Of a DNA stretch of 18,549 bases, positions 6,994 through 15,600 are shown in pieces. Position 1 is the first letter of the stretch, and every line of letters starts with the position of its first letter. The stretch comes from JBIKWM01 sp044356305 (lineage in GTDB: Bacteria; Bacteroidota; Bacteroidia; UBA10329), in the NCBI GenBank assembly GCA_044356305.1, contig JBIKWM010000052.1, positions 1 through 18,549 on the forward strand, read 5' to 3'. Under the pieces are notes generated by a model. That model worked only from the letters and a program-made list of their open reading frames with translations, made no database searches and was not told the origin of the DNA. The position numbers and the translations under genes were made by a program.

Positions 6994-8010
6994 TCACAGA
7001 GCCTTCAAAATCTCCTTGACCAATCCGGGTCCTTTGTAAATGAACCCCGTGTAAACCTGCACGAGTGAGGCACCCGCGGCAAGTTTCTCTCTAGCGGCCT
7101 CGGCACCATCTATGCCCCCCACTCCTATGATCGGAAACGAACCGTTGCCCTTTTTATGCAGATAACGGATAACATCAGTACTGCGGTTGCGCACGGGCAC
7201 ACCGCTAAGTCCACCTGTTTCTCTGGTCAGTTCATCCTTTGATCTCAGTCCCTCGCGACTGATAGTGGTGTTGGTGGCAATGATGCCGTGTATGCCCGTA
7301 TCACGCTGAATGGCGATGATGTCGTCCAGTTGGGTATCGGTTAAGTCGGGGGCTATCTTAAGCAGGATGGGCCGTTGAATGGGGAATGTGCGGTTCTCGT
7401 CCATCAGTCGCGAAAGGATGGCGGTGAGCGGAGCGCGGTCCTGAAGGTCGCGCAGTCCGGGCGTGTTTGGCGAGCTCACATTCACCACAAAGTAGTCGAC
7501 ATGCGGGTGCAGGGCCCGGAAACAGATGAGGTAATCATCTACGGCCCTTTCGTTCGGGGTGTCTTTATTCTTGCCGATGTTGCCACCGATGATCAGGTCT
7601 TTTGGGCGGCCCTTGAGCATTTCCACTGCCTGATCAACCCCCTTGTTATTGAACCCCATGCGGTTTATCAGGCCAGAATCGTCTGGCAGACGGAACATAC
7701 GAGGTGTGGCATTTCCCGGTTGAGGTCGAGGAGTGACCGTTCCTATCTCAATGAACCCGAATCCCAGCTCCCTAAGGTCGCGGAACATGGTGGCATCCTT
7801 ATCGAACCCTGCCGCCAACCCGACCGGATTAGGGAACTTCAAACCGAACACCTCACGGACGAGCCTGCCATCATTCACACAGAAAATTGCGCGGAAAAGC
7901 CACCTCAAACCAGGCAAGGCCAGCACCACATGCAGCAGACGTGTGGTGAGATGATGCGCCTGTTCGGGAGGGAAGATGAAAAGGAACGGGCGGATAATGT
8001 AACGGTACAC
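6994..8010 (-). CDS. pyrD: Dihydroorotate dehydrogenase (quinone), class 2
   Basis: 338 residues with a GTG start 5 nt after the pdhB stop. It oxidises dihydroorotate to orotate with electrons going to quinone, the fourth step of pyrimidine synthesis, at the cytoplasmic membrane. The class 2 features are visible: an N-terminal extension of about 45 residues with hydrophobic helices (YIIRPFLFIFPPEQAHH and the next helix) for quinone access, NPVGLAAGFDKDA at 61-73, NRMGFNNKG at 116-124, and NVSSPNTPGLRDLQ near residue 180, where class 2 enzymes use a catalytic Ser instead of Cys. FMN-phosphate binding motifs at the C-terminal end (IGVGGIDGAE, then ASLVQVYTGFIYKGP) are intact. It is the second gene of an operon with pdhB. 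Confidence 0.96.
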   Translation of the reverse strand: MYRYIIRPFLFIFPPEQAHHLTTRLLHVVLALPGLRWLFRAIFCVNDGRLVREVFGLKFPNPVGLAAGFDKDATMFRDLRELGFGFIEIGTVTPRPQPGNATPRMFRLPDDSGLINRMGFNNKGVDQAVEMLKGRPKDLIIGGNIGKNKDTPNERAVDDYLICFRALHPHVDYFVVNVSSPNTPGLRDLQDRAPLTAILSRLMDENRTFPIQRPILLKIAPDLTDTQLDDIIAIQRDTGIHGIIATNTTISREGLRSKDELTRETGGLSGVPVRNRSTDVIRYLHKKGNGSFPIIGVGGIDGAEAAREKLAAGASLVQVYTGFIYKGPGLVKEILKAL

Positions 8011-8015
8011 CGCTA

Positions 8016-8996
8016 TCAGGCTTTGTACGTCACCGCCTTAACGGCCTGAACAATCTTAGTCACATTGGGCAGAAACGCCTCTACGAACTGTGGCGCATAG
8101 CCCAGCGGCACATCCTCGGTGGTGACCCTCCGCACTGGGGCATCGAGGTGGTCGAAGGCATCGCGTTGCACGGCAAAGGTCACCTCGGTGGCTATACTTC
8201 CCAGCGGCCATGCCTCTTCCACAAACACCATGCGGTTGGTCTTTCTTACCGAGGCAATGACTGTTTCATAGTCAATCGGTCGGATGGTGCGCAGGTCTAT
8301 CACCTCTGCATCGATGCCCTCCTTGGCCAGTTCCTCGGCCGCAGCCAGCACCACCTTGGTTATCTTACCAAAAGTGACGATGGTCACATCAGCGCCCTTG
8401 CGTTTCACATCAGCCACACCAATAGGCAACAGATACTCACCATCAGGCACCTCGCCTTTGTCGCCATACATCTGTTCACTTTCCATGAAAATGACAGGAT
8501 CCTCATCGCGGATGGCACTTTTCAACAGGCCCTTCGCATCGTACGGGTTCGATGGCACTATCACTTTAAGGCCCGGTGTATTGGCGTACCAGCTATCGAA
8601 CGCCTGACTGTGCTGCGCGGCCAGTTGTCCTGCAGAACCGGTAGGCCCGCGGAATACCATGGGACAACTGAACTGGCCACCACTCATGCTCCGCATCTTG
8701 GCTGCGGCATTTATTACCTGGTCAATGGCCACAAGACTGAAATTGAAGGTCATGAACTCCACAATGGGCCGCAACCCGTTCATGGCCGCACCTACACCGA
8801 TGCCTGCAAAACCGAGTTCGGCTATGGGTGTGTCGATGATGCGTTTGGGTCCGAACTCATCAAGCATGCCCTGGCTGACCTTGTAGGCCCCGTTATACTC
8901 GGCCACCTCCTCGCCAAAGAGCACAATGGTGCTGTCGCGCCTCATCTCCTCGCTCATGGCCTCGTTGAGGGCCTCGCGAAACTGTATGGTTCTCAT
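8016..8996 (-). CDS. pdhB: Pyruvate dehydrogenase E1 component, beta subunit
   Basis: 326 residues from the ATG at 8996; the frame continues upstream to 9092 but the family N-terminus MRTIQFREALNEAMSEEM begins here. The beta subunit, together with a separate alpha subunit, uses thiamine diphosphate to decarboxylate pyruvate and pass the acetyl group to lipoyl-E2. Signature segments are FGEEVAEYNGAYKVSQG, DTPIAELGFAGIGVGAA (with the ThDP-contacting Glu), GPTGSAGQLAAQHSQAF and VIDLRTIRPID. Length and motifs are normal. The alpha subunit and E2 are not in the window, so the complex is encoded in at least two places. Related branched-chain E1 beta subunits look similar, but the AQHSQ and MSGGQF segments favour the PDH type. 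It is the first gene of an operon with pyrD. Confidence 0.93.
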   Translation of the reverse strand: MRTIQFREALNEAMSEEMRRDSTIVLFGEEVAEYNGAYKVSQGMLDEFGPKRIIDTPIAELGFAGIGVGAAMNGLRPIVEFMTFNFSLVAIDQVINAAAKMRSMSGGQFSCPMVFRGPTGSAGQLAAQHSQAFDSWYANTPGLKVIVPSNPYDAKGLLKSAIRDEDPVIFMESEQMYGDKGEVPDGEYLLPIGVADVKRKGADVTIVTFGKITKVVLAAAEELAKEGIDAEVIDLRTIRPIDYETVIASVRKTNRMVFVEEAWPLGSIATEVTFAVQRDAFDHLDAPVRRVTTEDVPLGYAPQFVEAFLPNVTKIVQAVKAVTYKA

Positions 8997-9001
8997 GGCC
9001 G

Positions 9002-9009
9002 CGAAGGTA
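9002..9009 (-). promoter_or_regulatory. Putative -7 box next to the pdhB start
   Basis: On the minus strand TACCTTCG differs from TAnnTTTG at one position and ends 5 nt before the pdhB ATG. It could produce a leaderless or nearly leaderless transcript. No matching -33 element is visible at 19-21 nt. Confidence 0.3.
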
Positions 9010-9049
9010 TCAATGCATCGCGAGGCGCAGAAAACGCCAACTTCGCCCA

Positions 9050-9397
9050 ATGGACATTGAGCATCTGAGAACTTTGTGTCTGGCCCTGCCAAATGCCACC
9101 GAAGATGTGAAATGGGGCAACGACCTCTGTTTCTGCGTTGGCGGTAAAATGTTCTGCGTCACGTGTCTTTCCGGCCCTTTCGGGGCTTCGTTTAAAGTGC
9201 GCGATGAGGAGTTTTTGGACATGTGTTCCCGCCCTGCAATAATCCCGGCACCGTACGTGGCCCGTTATAAATGGGTATATGTTGAGAGAGGAGATGCAAT
9301 GTCGGATGCCGAATGGGCCGAGCGCATAGACACTTCATATCGGTTAGTGGCTGCTGCTCTGCCTGCCAAGGTGAGAAAAGGCCTCGACCCACTTTAG
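9050..9397 (+). CDS. MmcQ/YjbR family protein
   Basis: 115 residues, the usual size. The family layout is clear: an N-terminal helix with DIEHLRTLCLALPNATEDVKW, then GNDLCFCVGGKMFCVTC, then FKVRDEEFLDMCSRPAIIPAP, and the WVYVE strand near the end. The family has a CyaY-like fold and is often called a DNA-binding protein, but its role is not established. It is cytoplasmic with no membrane segment. It begins 53 nt from the divergent pdhB start. CAACTTCG at 9038-9045, 4 nt before the ATG, may be a weak -7 box. The next gene starts 63 nt downstream and has its own promoter-like element. Confidence 0.9.
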   Translation: MDIEHLRTLCLALPNATEDVKWGNDLCFCVGGKMFCVTCLSGPFGASFKVRDEEFLDMCSRPAIIPAPYVARYKWVYVERGDAMSDAEWAERIDTSYRLVAAALPAKVRKGLDPL

Positions 9398-9424
9398 CCA
9401 ATGGCCGATTCCATTGCTTCGTGC

Positions 9425-9432
9425 TACGTTTG
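9425..9432 (+). promoter_or_regulatory. Putative -7 box for the outer-membrane protein gene
   Basis: TACGTTTG fits TAnnTTTG exactly and lies 28 nt before the ATG at 9461, leaving room for a short leader. The same octamer at nearly the same distance precedes the SRPBCC/GyrI gene at 3052. No convincing -33 element was found. Confidence 0.42.
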
Positions 9433-9460
9433 GGGCCTCGCTCCACACACCCTTGACCCG

Positions 9461-10288
9461 ATGACAAGATCAGCCCTGATATCTACCTTATTGTTAGGAA
9501 TGCTCAGTGCGAGCGTCACAGCACAGGTCTCATCTGATAGCCTCAGTGCAAAGGTTGACACCTTGGCCGTGGCCAAACCGGAGGAAAATCCCGACCCTAA
9601 GAAAGAGGCCCGCAAGGCCAAGCGCATGGAGGCCAAGCGCATAAGGCAGGCGTGGCCCATCGACCCGTTCAAAGGCTGGCATGTGGGTTTCATAGGCGGG
9701 GCAGGCATGACTTTGCCTAACATAAAAACCTTTAGCGGTGGCGAACTGACAGGCACCGAACCGACCTGGGGATGGCGCGTGGGGATGGAGATGCTGGTCG
9801 GGGTGAACAATTGGTTGGGCATAACCTTCGGGGCCAATTATGGCGAACGGAACATCACCACCAATTTCAACCTGAATGTGATTGACACGGTTTACGCCTT
9901 GCGCGACCGCAACAAGGTGGGCACCCTGACCATACCGGTGGGTCTGAAATTCGATGTGCCCAAGATCGGAAAGCGGTTCTCGCTATCACCCATTGCAGGG
10001 GGCAACCTTGAGTTGAATATGAACGTGGCCAGCAACCGCGACAGTGTAGAGACCAACACCTACGGCTCTTTTGTGGTGCACAACCGCGATGGCAACATGG
10101 ACCGTGTCAACCGTGTCGGTTTCAGCATTTACGGTGGTTTGTGCTTCGACATCAAATTCAATACCAGCACACTGAGCATAGGCCCAAGCTACCATTACGG
10201 ACTGCTCGACCTGTTTGCCGAACCTGCGCGCTACGGACTGGAAGGCCGCACAGATTATCTGACCATCGATATCAGATATTATCTCTGA
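9461..10288 (+). CDS. Outer-membrane beta-barrel protein
   Basis: 275 residues from the ATG at 9461; an ATG at 9401 is in frame but would place 20 residues before the signal peptide. Residues 1-21 form the signal, with a probable cut at TA-Q22. Residues 39-65 are unusually rich in Lys, Arg and Glu (PKKEARKAKRMEAKRIRQAW), probably a short helix or tether before the barrel. From residue 70 on it reads as a small beta-barrel: GWHVGFIGGAGMTLPNI, WGWRVGMEMLVGVNNWLGI, VGTLTIPVGLKFDVPK, and the final strand DYLTIDIRYYL. This resembles the PorT-like outer-membrane beta-barrel proteins of Bacteroidota, but I cannot name a specific function. It converges on the acyltransferase gene 35 nt downstream. 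Confidence 0.82.
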   Translation: MTRSALISTLLLGMLSASVTAQVSSDSLSAKVDTLAVAKPEENPDPKKEARKAKRMEAKRIRQAWPIDPFKGWHVGFIGGAGMTLPNIKTFSGGELTGTEPTWGWRVGMEMLVGVNNWLGITFGANYGERNITTNFNLNVIDTVYALRDRNKVGTLTIPVGLKFDVPKIGKRFSLSPIAGGNLELNMNVASNRDSVETNTYGSFVVHNRDGNMDRVNRVGFSIYGGLCFDIKFNTSTLSIGPSYHYGLLDLFAEPARYGLEGRTDYLTIDIRYYL

Positions 10289-10323
10289 CGATAGCCTGCC
10301 GCCTTGGGCGCATCAGCTCAGGG

Positions 10324-11457
10324 TCACTTCGAATAGAAATACCTCTTAAGGCCGAGAAAGGGCTGCTCGAACCACTTCCAACTGAGGTGGGCCAAGGGCG
10401 CGATGAGGGCAAAAGCGATCAACGATTTCAAACCTATGGCCCAGACAATGTGATCGGCATGGCCCAGTGATCTGATGATGCGATGGGCCACCAGCAGACC
10501 TATCTCGTGGAAACAGAATAACCCGTAGCTGATGGTGCCGAGGTATGTGAGCGCCCTGTATCTGCCGAATTTGATGATGCTGGCCCCACAGAAATTCTGC
10601 TCGAAGATAATGAGCCCGAGAAGGGTGGCGAACCAGATCTTCTCTATGATGATGCTGTAGGGTTCCGGTACTACATGACCATTGAAGAGCGGCTGATAGA
10701 ACACCAGCGACAGGCCGAATGCAGTGTAAACCGATGCGATCATCCACTTAGGCATATTCATCAGGCGGTCTGACCAAGCTCCCTGATGAAAAGACAGGAA
10801 GGCGAAAGCAGCGCCAATACCGATGTCGCTCAATAGGAAGAGGGTGTGGAAGAACAGATTCACCTCAGACCCATAATAGACAAAGGCTGTGATGGCAAAG
10901 ACCGCGAGCATGGCAGGCAACAACCAGCGGATGCTCCAACCGAATAGGACCAATAGAAAAGGCCAGACGATATAGAACTGCTCTTCTACACTCACACTCC
11001 AGAGCACACTGAGAATGGGCGAATGGGTGAACCCGTTCTCAATCAGATAGAAATTTCCCAAAAAACAGACGAACCACCAAGGCTGTGCGGTCTCCTGATA
11101 CGATTCGCCAATCAGTGACACCACATACGGTGCGACCTGAAAACCGATGAAAAGTGTGACGAAATAGAGTGGCCAGATGCGCAAGGCCCTGCGGACGTAG
11201 AACCGCCAAGGGCTGAACCGCCCGTGGGCTGCCTCGCGTTCGCACAGCATCACCCAGGTGTTTATATAGCTCGAAAGGACGAAAGCGAAGCTGAACCCCG
11301 TTTTACCCAATGTGTAGATATGGGTCTTGATAAAGGCATAGGCCCCGGTGGAGGCCACCGCAGCACTGGGTGTGTCGAGCGCATGGCCAAGGAAAATGAA
11401 AAGGAAAGCAATGAACCTCAGCGCATCGAGCTGATCGAAGTACCGTGGCCTTTGCAT
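10324..11457 (-). CDS. Acyltransferase 3 family membrane protein
   Basis: 377 residues with about ten hydrophobic segments, the layout of the OafA/YrhL-type acyltransferase 3 family, which moves acetyl or other acyl groups onto surface glycans and lipids in the inner membrane. Key features are RFIAFLFIFLGHAL near the N-terminus (conserved Arg and His, the likely catalytic His), FYVRRALRIWPLYF (the second conserved Arg pair), LWSVSVEEQFYIVWP, and a late SYGLFCFHE. There is no C-terminal SGNH domain, so this is the stand-alone form. The substrate cannot be read from the sequence. It is divergent from porV2, with a 131-nt shared region. A link to the surface polysaccharide used by type IX secretion is possible but only suggested by position. 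Confidence 0.92.
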   Translation of the reverse strand: MQRPRYFDQLDALRFIAFLFIFLGHALDTPSAAVASTGAYAFIKTHIYTLGKTGFSFAFVLSSYINTWVMLCEREAAHGRFSPWRFYVRRALRIWPLYFVTLFIGFQVAPYVVSLIGESYQETAQPWWFVCFLGNFYLIENGFTHSPILSVLWSVSVEEQFYIVWPFLLVLFGWSIRWLLPAMLAVFAITAFVYYGSEVNLFFHTLFLLSDIGIGAAFAFLSFHQGAWSDRLMNMPKWMIASVYTAFGLSLVFYQPLFNGHVVPEPYSIIIEKIWFATLLGLIIFEQNFCGASIIKFGRYRALTYLGTISYGLFCFHEIGLLVAHRIIRSLGHADHIVWAIGLKSLIAFALIAPLAHLSWKWFEQPFLGLKRYFYSK

Positions 11458-11462
11458 GGTGG

Positions 11463-11469
11463 CAAATTA
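11463..11469 (-). promoter_or_regulatory. Weak -7-like box next to the acyltransferase start
   Basis: On the minus strand TAATTTG is followed by 5 nt and the ATG at 11457. It is one base shorter than the TAnnTTTG consensus. Its position against the start codon repeats that seen for pdhB and the thioredoxin-like gene. Confidence 0.22.
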
Positions 11470-11566
11470 CGGGCACGGACATCGGCACGGCCGAAAAGTG
11501 AATGTGATGTTGACACAATATCCCATACATGTTAGCGTTAGCGGCCCCGACATTGAAACACACAGG

Positions 11567-11574
11567 TATCTTTA
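11567..11574 (+). promoter_or_regulatory. Putative -7 box for porV2-porU2
   Basis: TATCTTTA differs from TAnnTTTG only in the last base and lies 14 nt before the ATG at 11589. It is the best candidate in the 131-nt divergent region; no matching -33 is seen. Confidence 0.35.
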
Positions 11575-11588
11575 CCCCCGCACCGAGC

Positions 11589-12692
11589 ATGACGCGCAGA
11601 ATCCTATCACTATCCGCAGCGGCCGCAGCCACCGTGCTGAGCCACACCGCACAGGCACAGACCCCCAAATACAGCAACGAGTTCCTGGCCATAGGCGTAG
11701 GGGCACGGGCATTGGGCATGGGCGGGGCCAACGTGGCATCGGTGGGCGATGTGACCAGTGGCTACTGGAACCCCGCTGGTCTTCCGCTCTCTGAGGGCAA
11801 ATGGCAGGTTGGCCTGATGCACTCTGAGTACTTTGCCGGGATTGCCAAATACGACTATGCGGCCGTGTCGGCCCCCATCGATGCCAATACTGCGGCATCG
11901 TTCAGTTTCATCCGCTTCGGGGTGGATGATATCCCGAACACCACACAGCTTATTGATAACAACGGTCAGATAGACTATGACCGGATAACCGCTTTCACCG
12001 CGGCCGACTACGGATTCCTTTTCAGCGTGGGCAGGCGTACCCCCAAGGTGCCGGGCCTGCGCTACGGTGGCACCGTCAAGGTGGTGTACCGTCATGTGGG
12101 CGAATTCGCCACCGCCTGGGGTTTCGGGCTCGATGCCGGGGCGCAGTACGATCTGGGCAAATGGCGCTTCGCCTTCATGGCCCGCGATGTTACCAGCACG
12201 TTCAATGCATGGAGCTTCACGCTCGATGAGCAGACCAAACAGGTGTGGGAACAGACCGGCAACGAGATACCTAAGAACTCGCTGGAGGTTACCCTGCCCC
12301 GTGTGGTGCTTGGCGTGGGACGGAAATTCGACATCTGGAAAAAGCTCCACATCTACCCCGAGTTCAATTTTGATATGACCTTTGATGGCAAGAGGTCGGT
12401 GCTGATCAAAGGCGATCCCATCAGCATTGAACCGAAGGCCGGTATTGAAATAGGTTGGGGCGACATTGTGCATGTGCGTTTCGGGGCCAACAACATACAG
12501 GACTACACAGACGATGAAGGCAAGGCCATCTGGACCTGGCAGCCTAACGTGGGGCTTGGCGTCCGTATCTGGAGATTCAGGATTGACTATGCCCTTGCCA
12601 GTTTCCTCAACCAGAGCGTGGCACCGGTGAGCCACGTGTTCTCGCTGCGTATGGACATTGACAAGGCCATGTTCAACAAGAAAGGCGGATGA
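11589..12692 (+). CDS. porV2: PorV/PorQ-family type IX secretion protein (PorV2-like)
   Basis: 367 residues from the ATG at 11589, chosen because it starts a clean signal peptide (residues 1-23, probable cut at AQA-Q24); an ATG at 11529 is less likely. Directly after the signal, KYSNEFLAIGVGARALGMGG and DVTSGYWNPAGL match the conserved opening of the PorV/PorQ family, FadL-like 14-strand outer-membrane barrels. In type IX secretion, PorV binds the C-terminal domain of cargo and carries it to the PorU sortase. The opening here is that of the PorV2 branch, not the main PorV. The rest alternates in beta-strand fashion up to the final strand HVFSLRMDIDKAMF. Its stop overlaps the start of the C25 peptidase gene by ATGA, which fits a PorV2-PorU2 pair acting together at the outer membrane. 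Confidence 0.9.
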   Translation: MTRRILSLSAAAAATVLSHTAQAQTPKYSNEFLAIGVGARALGMGGANVASVGDVTSGYWNPAGLPLSEGKWQVGLMHSEYFAGIAKYDYAAVSAPIDANTAASFSFIRFGVDDIPNTTQLIDNNGQIDYDRITAFTAADYGFLFSVGRRTPKVPGLRYGGTVKVVYRHVGEFATAWGFGLDAGAQYDLGKWRFAFMARDVTSTFNAWSFTLDEQTKQVWEQTGNEIPKNSLEVTLPRVVLGVGRKFDIWKKLHIYPEFNFDMTFDGKRSVLIKGDPISIEPKAGIEIGWGDIVHVRFGANNIQDYTDDEGKAIWTWQPNVGLGVRIWRFRIDYALASFLNQSVAPVSHVFSLRMDIDKAMFNKKGG

Positions 12693-15600
12693 TTCGACTT
12701 CTAACTGTCGCATTCCTTTGTCTTCCCTTCCTTCCCGCACTCGCCCAGCCTTTTGGCAACGAATGGGTGAACGGGTCTCAGGCCTATTTCAAGTTCCCGA
12801 TCGTAAGCACCGGGGTATATCGCATCAGCCAGCCCACCCTTGATCAGGCGCTGGCCCAGGCCGGTTTCAACCTTTCGGGCATCGATCCGCGCAATTTTCA
12901 GGTGTTCGCACGCAGTGCCGAGCAGTACATCTATGTGAGCGGTGAGGCCGATGGGTCGTTTGATACGCAGGATTTCATCGAATTCTATGCCCGAGGCAAT
13001 GACGGGGTGATCGATTCGGCCATGTACACCGACCCGACCCACCGGGCCAATCCGTACTACAGCCTGATAAACGATACCATCTTTTACTACCTGACCTGGA
13101 ACAGCAGCACCAGCAATGCGCGCATGGTGGAGGAGACCGATGTGTCGTTCTCGGGCTACACGGCCTCGCCCTACATATTGCGCGATGAGGTGGACGACCG
13201 CCACAACCAGTACTGGTACGGCCCAGGCTATACGCAGGTGAACGGGGCCACCAGCCCTGAGTATGTGGGCGGAGAAGGATTTTACGGATCGCAGGTGGAC
13301 GGGGCCATAGTAGACAACGGCTGGAACCTGAACACCACCAACCGCGTGACCAGCGGCCCCGATGCCGAGGTGCAGGTGAGCATGATCGGAATAACGGACG
13401 ACCAGAAAAACCTGACCATAACCTTTGCCGGCACCACACAGAACGAGACCCTTTCGGGCATGAACCGGGGCCTCTATAACTACACGGTGCCCGTTGGAAG
13501 TCTCGGGGCCAGCACCACCAACTTCAGCTTCGACATCACCAACAGTCCTGTGCAGTATACCTACTGGGCGTGTGTGGCCTACATCAAAGTGCGTTATGCA
13601 CAGACCACCAACCTGAGCAGCGCGGCCGATGGGCATTTCATTGTGCCCGACAATCCGAATTATCCGGCCCAGACCAAGAGCTACCTGCAACTGAGCGGTT
13701 TCAACGGTGCCGGGGCAAGGCTGTATGACCTCACCAACCACAGGCGCATCACTGTGGCGGGAACCGCAGGGGCCTATCAGGTGCTGGTGCCCGATAACGG
13801 TGGGCTGAAACACTGCTACATGACCACCGAGGCGGCTGCGGCAGCCAATCAGGTGACACTGCTACGACCAGCTGGGGCGGGCGGCACGGTGAACATGACC
13901 GACTTCAACGCTTGGCCCGATGATGCCGACTTTTTCGCCATAGCCCACCCATCGCTGTATGCCGAGGCACAGACCTACGCGGCCTACAGGAACACCTCGG
14001 GCTACAACGCCTACGCCATCGATGTGGATGAACTGTATGCCCAGTTTGCCTGGGGCATTCCCAAACACCCGATGGGCATAAAGAATTTTATCCGCTGGGC
14101 ACAGGCCAACCTCACTTCGCCCAAACATGTATTCCTGATCGGAAAGGCCATAGCGGGTCTGAGCGGCCGCACCGATGCGGGCATCTACAGCCAGATCCTG
14201 GTGCCGAGCATGGGATATCCGCCATCCGACAACATGTACGGGGCATTCCTGGCCGGCAATTTTGAGCAGAGCCCGGTGGCCATAGGACGGTTGGCCGCCA
14301 AGACCCCACAGGATGTGCAGGCCTACCTGCAGAAGATGCAGGAATACGAGGCCCTGTCGCCCACCGCATGGATGAAGACCGGCATGCACTTCAGCGGGGG
14401 CGGCACGGCCGATGAACTGTTGCAGATCCGCGGCTACCTCGACTCGTACAAGGCCACCTTTGAGGACACCCTGTTGGGCGGTGCCGTCACCACCTTTCAG
14501 AAGACGAGCAGCTCGCCTTTCCAGATCACTCAGGTCGATTCGATTGCCGATGTGATAACCAACGGGGTGCAGCTCATCACCTTTTTCGGACATGGCAGCG
14601 CGGTGGGGTTCGATGTGAGCATCGACCATCCCAGCACTTTCGGCAATGGCAATGGGCGCTACCCCTTCATTTTGGCCAACTCGTGCTACGCGGGCGACAT
14701 CCATCAACCCGCCAGCGCGGTCACATCCATATCAGAGGAATGGGTGCTTGAACCGGGCAAGGGTGCCTTGGGCTTTCTGGCCACCACAGGCCCGGGCAAC
14801 AAGGCCTATCTGCACAGCTACACCAGCAAGTGGTACAAACAGTTGGCACTGAGCAGCTACAGCCAGCCCGTAGGCATGGTGGTGCGCAATACGGTGGCCG
14901 ACAACATCAACCCCGGAAACCCTGTGGTGCGCAGCCACAACCTCGAGTTCACACTCCATGGCGACCCGGCCCTGAACATCACAAACCGCCCACTGCCCGA
15001 CCTCACCACCACCCAGCCGCAGATATCCTTCCTGCCCGAACAGGTGACTACCGAGTCGGACTCATTCCTTGTGCAGATAGTGATTGACAACCTGGGTGCG
15101 GCTTTCTCCGATTCGTTCCGGGTGGAGGTGGTGCACCAGTTGCCCACCGGCATGATCGATACCACGGTCACAGTACTGCATCCGCCCGTCTATTTCACCG
15201 ATACGTTGAACGTTTGGCTCAAAGTGGATCTGGTATTCGGCATCGGGATCAATGCGGTGTGCGTGCGCCTCGATGCCTATGATGAGATTGCGGAGAGCAA
15301 TGAGGCGAACAACGATGTGTGCAAGCAGGTGAACATCATCTCGCCCGACATCGTGCCCATTTACCCGTATGAGTTTGCGGTGGTGCCTGATCAGGGCATC
15401 ACGCTCAAAGCCTCAACGGGCGATCCCTTCGCACCATCGCGCACCTATCGGTTTGAGGTAGATACCACCGATCTGTTCAACAGCCCCATCAGGCAGTTCA
15501 CCACCGTCACACAGAGCGGTGGTGTGGTGCAGTGGACCCCTACCCTATTGGCCGCCATGCCCGATAGCACGGTGTATTTCTGGCGGGTCAGCAAGGATTC

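Noticed and set aside
8997..9092. Longer pdhB start at 9092
   Set aside because: The family N-terminus begins at 8996, and the extension would overlap the divergent MmcQ/YjbR gene.
11531..11542. Tandem gttagc gttagc
   Set aside because: Two copies of a 6-nt word are too little to call a repeat or operator.
11610..12740. 376-codon open frame on the minus strand across porV2
   Set aside because: It lies wholly opposite a gene with clear family motifs and shows no recognisable domain; GC-rich codons often leave such antisense frames open.
12701..13813. 370-codon minus-strand frame opposite the start of porU2
   Set aside because: Antisense shadow of a well-supported gene; the His- and Gly-rich translation has no family resemblance.
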